From assembly GCA_027923505.1 (NCBI GenBank), contig BROI01000006.1, positions 744,001 to 808,000 of the forward strand: a DNA stretch of 64,000 bases, given 5' to 3'. The notes beneath the pieces were generated by a model. That model was given only the letters and a program-made list of their open reading frames with translations, did no database searches and was not told the origin of the DNA. The position numbers were made by a program, and so were the translations under genes. Origin of the DNA: Mayamaea pseudoterrestris (lineage: Eukaryota > Bacillariophyta > Bacillariophyceae > Sellaphorales > Sellaphoraceae). The stretch's first letter is position 1. Every line of letters starts with the position of its first letter. Shown in pieces: positions 47,301-53,300 of the stretch.

Positions 47301-50300
47301 TTTTAGTAACTTACTCTTTTCTTGCGGTTCTAATCGACCCTGAGAAACTGGTACACCAGCAAGTTTCGCTAACTTCCTAACAGAATGGTCATCAATACTA
47401 GCCACGGCTAATGAATCTCTGTTCCGAATCCAATCAAGTGCGTCAACGGCAAGCTTGCCTTTTATCGAGAGTGGCAATGACGCAACAGGAGCAGTGATCT
47501 GAGTAACGTTTAAAAGAGCATCCAGTGTAGAATCATCGCAAGCAGCTTTCGGTGGATCGTTGCTGCGCAGCCAATTCCATGCCATCTCTATAGCTCTCGT
47601 CTTGTCTTGAGGCTTAATCGTGCTGGCTAGCGAAACACCAGCTACGTTGCAGAGGTGACGAAGATTATCGTCGTCAATGTCTGTCGGAATGTCATCTGTG
47701 TTTCGAATCCAGGCTAAAGCATCATCCATTAGTTTTTGTTTAGACGAGTGTGGTGCAGTAAGAAGGTGCATTGAAAGTCCAACCAGATTGGCAAGAGCGT
47801 ATACCTCAGGCTCGCTCAAATCCGTAGGGAGAGCTTTGTTGTTTCGCAACCACACCAAAGACTCATTCAAAGATTGCCTCTTTTCCTCAACAGTTATCAC
47901 GCCCTTCATTGGAGTCAAGTTAGCAAGGTGCGATAACGCAATAATGTCATCATCGGTCATACAATTGGCTCGTAAGTCGTTGTTGTTTCGAATCCAATCC
48001 ATAGCTGCATCCACCAGGCTCTTCTTGGTCGCGGGTGTAAGACAGCCTTGGGGCATCGTAATTCCGGTAAGATTCGCGAGAGCCAGTATCATTGATTCAC
48101 TGAAACACGCCACAGTAGGTGTATTTTGACGCAACCACGACACGACGTCATCAATCCTCTTAAGTTTGGCGTCAGGCAGGAGATTTCCTATTGGAACTGG
48201 CATTCCCGCTAAGGTTGCGAGTGCTCGGATTGCGTCGTCGTCGACAACGGCCGTATCAGAAGGCTCGTAATTCCGAAGCCAACAAGTTGCGCTTTCAATA
48301 ACTCTCTTTTTAGCAGCAGACGGTAACGGGGGATAGAGAATCGGCGAAGAACCGAGATTTGCCAGAGCATGAAGAGTGGAATCCGATAGGTCTTCGTATG
48401 GTGGCAAGTTGTTCTTCCGCAACCAACTTACTGCTCGGTTCAAAACTTCTTTTTTCGATTCTGGCGTCAAAGCTCCAATTTGGCATGAGATACCTGCTAA
48501 GTTCACAATCTCCTGGGTACTCATATCATCAATGTCGTCAAAATTTGGATTGTTTCCATTACGAAGCCATTGAAGTGCTCCCAGGGCAATTTTCTCCGTT
48601 GCAGCCTTGGAAAGCATAGATTTTAAACTTCTGCTAGTTAAATTCGCTAAAACCCTCGCTGTTGCGTCGTCAAGGGTTGCTGATGATGGAACGTTCCTAC
48701 GCAGCCAGTTGATAGAGTCATCAATAATCTGCTGTTTTTGTCTCACTTCAAGTTCACCGCGAGGAACCGAAATTCCTGCAAGTGATGCCAAAGCACGCAT
48801 GCTCCGGTCATCCAAATCACGTGACTCTAGCGCTTTTTGATTGCGAATCCAACTGAGAACGTCCTGGATCACCTTGTTCTTGGCGGTTAAATTCATAAAT
48901 GTCGCATTTACTGGAATGCCTGAAATATTGGCAAGCGCTCCAATCTCTGTCGTGGTCAAATCTCCAGCTTTTAGGCAATTATTTCTCAGCCAGCTAACAG
49001 AAGCATTTAAAAGAGTTTGCTTCTCTGTTGGGCTGAGTCTCCGTTGTGGCATTGAGACCCCGGCAAGGTCAGCCAGTCCTTTCAAGCTCGGCTCATTAAC
49101 GTCTCCAATTTGTACATTATTGTTGCGAAGCCATTTAATCGCATCGTCGGCGATCTGTAGCTTGCTCGCGCGAGGAATATGGCCAACAGGCATTTTTATG
49201 CCTGCCAAATAAGCTAAGGCTTCGACTGCCGAATCGTCAAGATCCTCTCCGCGCAGTTTCGCGCTACGCAGCCAATCGAGACTTGCATTTACCACAGCCT
49301 GGGAACTCATTTCTGATGTTGGGTCAACCTGAGGTATTTCGGTTGCTGACAATGGCAGTCTGACGAGAGCCGCAATAATGTCATCGTTCAAATCGGCTTC
49401 AGCAGGAGTATTCTTTCGCAGCCAGGATACAACTTCTTCCATAACCTCCGCCTTCTCATCCAGAGAAAGTGTTCCCACGGGAGCCTGAACTCCTGTAAGT
49501 TCAACGAAAGCATCAAGCATTTCGTCGTCCACGACACCAAAAGACAGAGCATTTTTGTTCCTCAACCAAGACAACGTGTTTATCAGAACCGCTCGCCTGT
49601 CATCTGCAGAGATTCGGGGTTGTGGCATACCGATACCGGCAAATTTTGTCAATGACTCTAAAGTGTGAACGTCGATTTCTCCCAAGTTCTCAGTCTCGAT
49701 GGTATTCCTGCGAAGCCATGTAAGGGCCTCGTCAAATGCTGCTTGTTGCGCATCCTTTGATATAATGCCTTTAGGGAGCTCAATGCCTGCAAGATCGGCT
49801 AAAGCGTAAAACGTATCGTCATCGACATCACCGTACCTAGCTTTGTTATTGCGAAGCCAGTCCGCTGCAGACTGGAAAGCCTTTTCCTTGCCCCCTAAAG
49901 TAGCAGGGCCACGGATAGGGACGTCCATACCCGCCAGTTCTGCGAGCTTTAAAAGGACATCATCATTGACGTCATCGAAGTGTACCTCGTGCTGGCGCAA
50001 CCACAAGAGAGCATCGTCCATCACTTTCGCTTTGTCATCTTTCCGAATCTCACCTCGCACTACAGGTAGACCGGCAAGGTTCCTGAACGCATTTATAGTT
50101 TCATCGTCCAAATCATCCAAATTCGGCCTGTTTTCTCGCAGCCAATTCAGTGCACTCTCGACTTGACTATTAGCAAGCCCCATTTCAGAATTGTCGGCGA
50201 AATCTAGAACGTCGTCAACACTCCCACCACCACGAAGCTTCCTTAAAGCGATGGCCATGGCTTTGGCTCTTCGCTGCTCGTCTGTCAAAGGAGCTGACGC

Positions 50301-53300
50301 TACTCCGCTGTATCTACTCAAAGACGGATCATCATTGCTCACGCCTGCATAGTCTTTACTACGAAGTCTTTGAAGTGCCTTCTCCATGTCCCCGTCTAAC
50401 TTTGTGTGACCTTTAAAATCGGCAATGGGTGCTTGGAACGATACCATTGAGGCATCATCGACATGCGGGAGAGTGCCTGATGAGCGCATCCAAGCCAAAG
50501 CGTCTGACATTGCTTTGGCTCTCTTCTGTTCGCTACTAAGCTGGTCAGTTGGCGCGACGGACACGTCATCCACTCCAATTGCAGCGCCACCCTGAAGCCA
50601 CTTCACTGCATTTGCAACATCATTCGGCATCTTATCAAGCTTAGTCCCCCCAGCTGACTTGAATGAAGCAAGCGAAGCATCATCTGCAGATGATTTTATC
50701 CAATTTAGCGCATCAGCCATTGTTTTTGCGCGCTTCTGTTCCTCAGTCAGCGGCCGAACGGCCACGCTGCGATTGGAGGCTACCGAAGCATCATCGAGTT
50801 CCCCTGTCTTCTGAATGTCTGTTCCTCTGAGCCAATTCAGAGCTTGTGCCATGTCACTACGGGGAGTAGGATCATCGATCGAACGGAAAGAAAGAACTGA
50901 TGCATCGTCGACAGGTCCTGAATCGCCAGGAACATTATTTCCTTTCAACCAATTCAACGCATCTGACATATCACGAGATCGCCTCTGCTCATCATTGAGC
51001 TCAGGGTCGGCACGAGTTCCTCTGCTAGCGAATGAATCGTCGTCAAATCCAGGCATCTTGGGAACCCCCCCACGTAGCCAGTCCAAAGCATCTGCCGTAC
51101 CACCAGCACCTCGCCCAACTTTACTACCTCCAATGGACTTAAACGATGACGCAATGGAGATGTTGTCGGTATCGTTCGCATCAGCATTACCAGGGTTTCG
51201 CATCCACGCAAGAGCGTCAGCCATTTCCTTCGCCCTTAACTCTTCCGTAGACGGGCGCGCAAAGTCCCCGGCAATTTGCGATCGGCCGATTGACGAAAGG
51301 TCGTCCAGATCATCGAACCCTTTCAAGTTAGATTCGCGTCTTATCCAATCCAAACCCGAGACCATGTCAGCTTGGCGCAATGCACCTGGTGCTCCAAGAC
51401 CTAATGACTTGAAAGACGCGACGGATGGATCATCAAGCACCAGAGCAGCATCATTTGATCGCAACCAGCTTAAAGCGTTCTGCATTTCAGAAGCACGTAA
51501 TTCTTCTTCCGTCTTGGGAAGTATACCGGCTGCTTTAGCTCTTTTGAATGATGTTCCCACAGAGACGTCATCGAGTCCACGGTCAATATCTATCTCTCGG
51601 TGTCTGATGAAGTTCAACGCGTTTTCCATCGTGCCTATAATGTCGGCTTGATCCTTGTCCCTAGCACCTGGTACAATTGCCTCGATTTTCTGCATCGTCA
51701 TTACTGACATCTCGTCTAGATCAGGATCGTCATAGTTGAGATCGTTGTTACGGAGCCATCCAAGAGCATCCTCCATCTCCTTGACTCGCTTTTCCTCTTC
51801 AGTCAAGGTATCGTTAAATGTAAGTGCACGAGGAATCTGCAGGACCCCACGCTTTGAGTCAGCGACCGAATACTCGTCGATCGCTCGAGAATCCTTCCCT
51901 CGAAGCCAATTTAACGCATTAGTAATCTCATTGGCTTCGTCGATAGCCCCTTGAGGAACCTTTCCTTCATGTACGACATGGTCAAGCCATTTGAAAGCCG
52001 ACTTAAGCTTGCGATCGAGCGTGTCAGCTTCATCAGGAACGACAAGTCCGTTCCGAACAGCAAAAATGCGACCTACATCCGTCCACCACTTTAAAAGGGG
52101 CTTCAGCTCGGCAAATTTTGCATACAAATTATCCAGTTCAGAAGGAATGGGGTCCTCCTGCTTCGGCACTCTCGTCCACCAAGTAGCAGTCGCCTTCACC
52201 TTTTCGAGCTTGCCCTTGTCCGACTTCGGGAGCATAACTTTCGGCTGTGGTGGCCCCTGGAACCAGCTCATGATGTCTTTCATGTTCGCATCAAGTTCAG
52301 AGACCATTTCATCATTAGCATTCGGTCCACGCGTCCATGCCAACACATCAATCTCTTTTTCCGATCCTTTCCAGCTATTGACGATTTGGGCCAAATCCAA
52401 AAGAAGGTCAAGCTTGGATCTATCAACGCTGGAGAGCTTATCTGGATTGCATACGAACTGAGCATTTCGCCACCACTGCAATGCTTCAGACAACTCCTTA
52501 CACATGCTCTTCGTTTCTTTTGCTGACTGTGGGCGACGTCCGGGAGCCCAAAGAGAGAACAACCGATCAAGTAATTCGGCGCGAGCTGGATCATCAACAT
52601 CCAAACCCTTACTGCGATTACGACCCCATAACAGCAGCTCCTCCATGGTTATGACAGCTTCCTTCGCTTGCTTGGGGTCGAGTGCTCGGAAATTGCTCCA
52701 AAACTGAGCAAGATCTTTAGCTTTTTGCATCATTTCCTCTTCGGTAATCGCTTCTGCACTGACATCCTTGCCATTCTTGCTGAACCATCTTAATTGTGCT
52801 TCCAAGGCTCTAGCTTGTTCGAGTGACTCAGCTCGATTAATGTCCGCGAGACAGAAGTTTAAATTACCGGCAGCTCTCAGTTCAGTAGGATCCGCCATCC
52901 AGGCAAGCGCATCACTGACATTCTGAGCATAAAACATAAACTCTCCAGCTTGCTTCCGAGCTTTCTCGACGTCAAATGATCTCCCATCTCGTTCATACCA
53001 AGAGAACGCATCCAACATCTCATGTGCGTATATTTTTGCGTCACCCGCGCTGATATCACCGTACTGCTTCGTTCGGCGCCATTCCAATAGCGACTCCAGC
53101 ACATTCTTCATGGCCGTTTCCGTTTTAGGATCCTTGAGCTTAGGCATGTCGACCAACCTTACATGACTCCCCATTCTGTCCCAATCGCTGAGCGCATCAG
53201 CCACAGTTTTAATCGAGGTTGGGTTCCGCATGAATGCCATCAGATCGTTATCACTTGCCGTGCAAAACTGCGAAAAAATATGCTTGAGTTTATCCACTAC

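Larger units (their letters stand above)
28650..50180 (-). repeat. coding array of about 155 tandem 138 bp (46-residue) repeats
   Basis: The consensus runs from an amphipathic stretch ending in WLRNN, through a Pro/Asp loop (xPxPxDVDEP), to TLxALANLAGIPLP and a variable Pro-rich linker. Counting several units gave exactly 46 residues each, with occasional units 1-4 residues longer. In the C-terminal part (about 28.7-35.5 kb) units alternate between linker type A (LTPEQ, as in LPRSPLTPEQ) and type B (PKSQ/PKSE, as in TPREIPKSQQP), making a 276 bp dimer. Towards the 50 kb end the units are individually more diverged. The unit count is estimated from array length divided by 138 bp. Confidence 0.9.

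Noticed and set aside
29266-50166. Dozens of plus-strand open frames of 60-200 codons opposite the giant gene, many repeated
   Set aside because: They are antisense shadows of the 138 bp coding repeats; their periodicity follows the minus-strand units and their sequence (RSQS, GIPAKLA) is the reverse reading of WLRNN and LANLAGIP.
28650-50180. Array considered as CRISPR-like or satellite DNA
   Set aside because: Units are 138 bp, all in one frame, with codon-level variation and conserved protein motifs; there are no unique spacers between short palindromic repeats.
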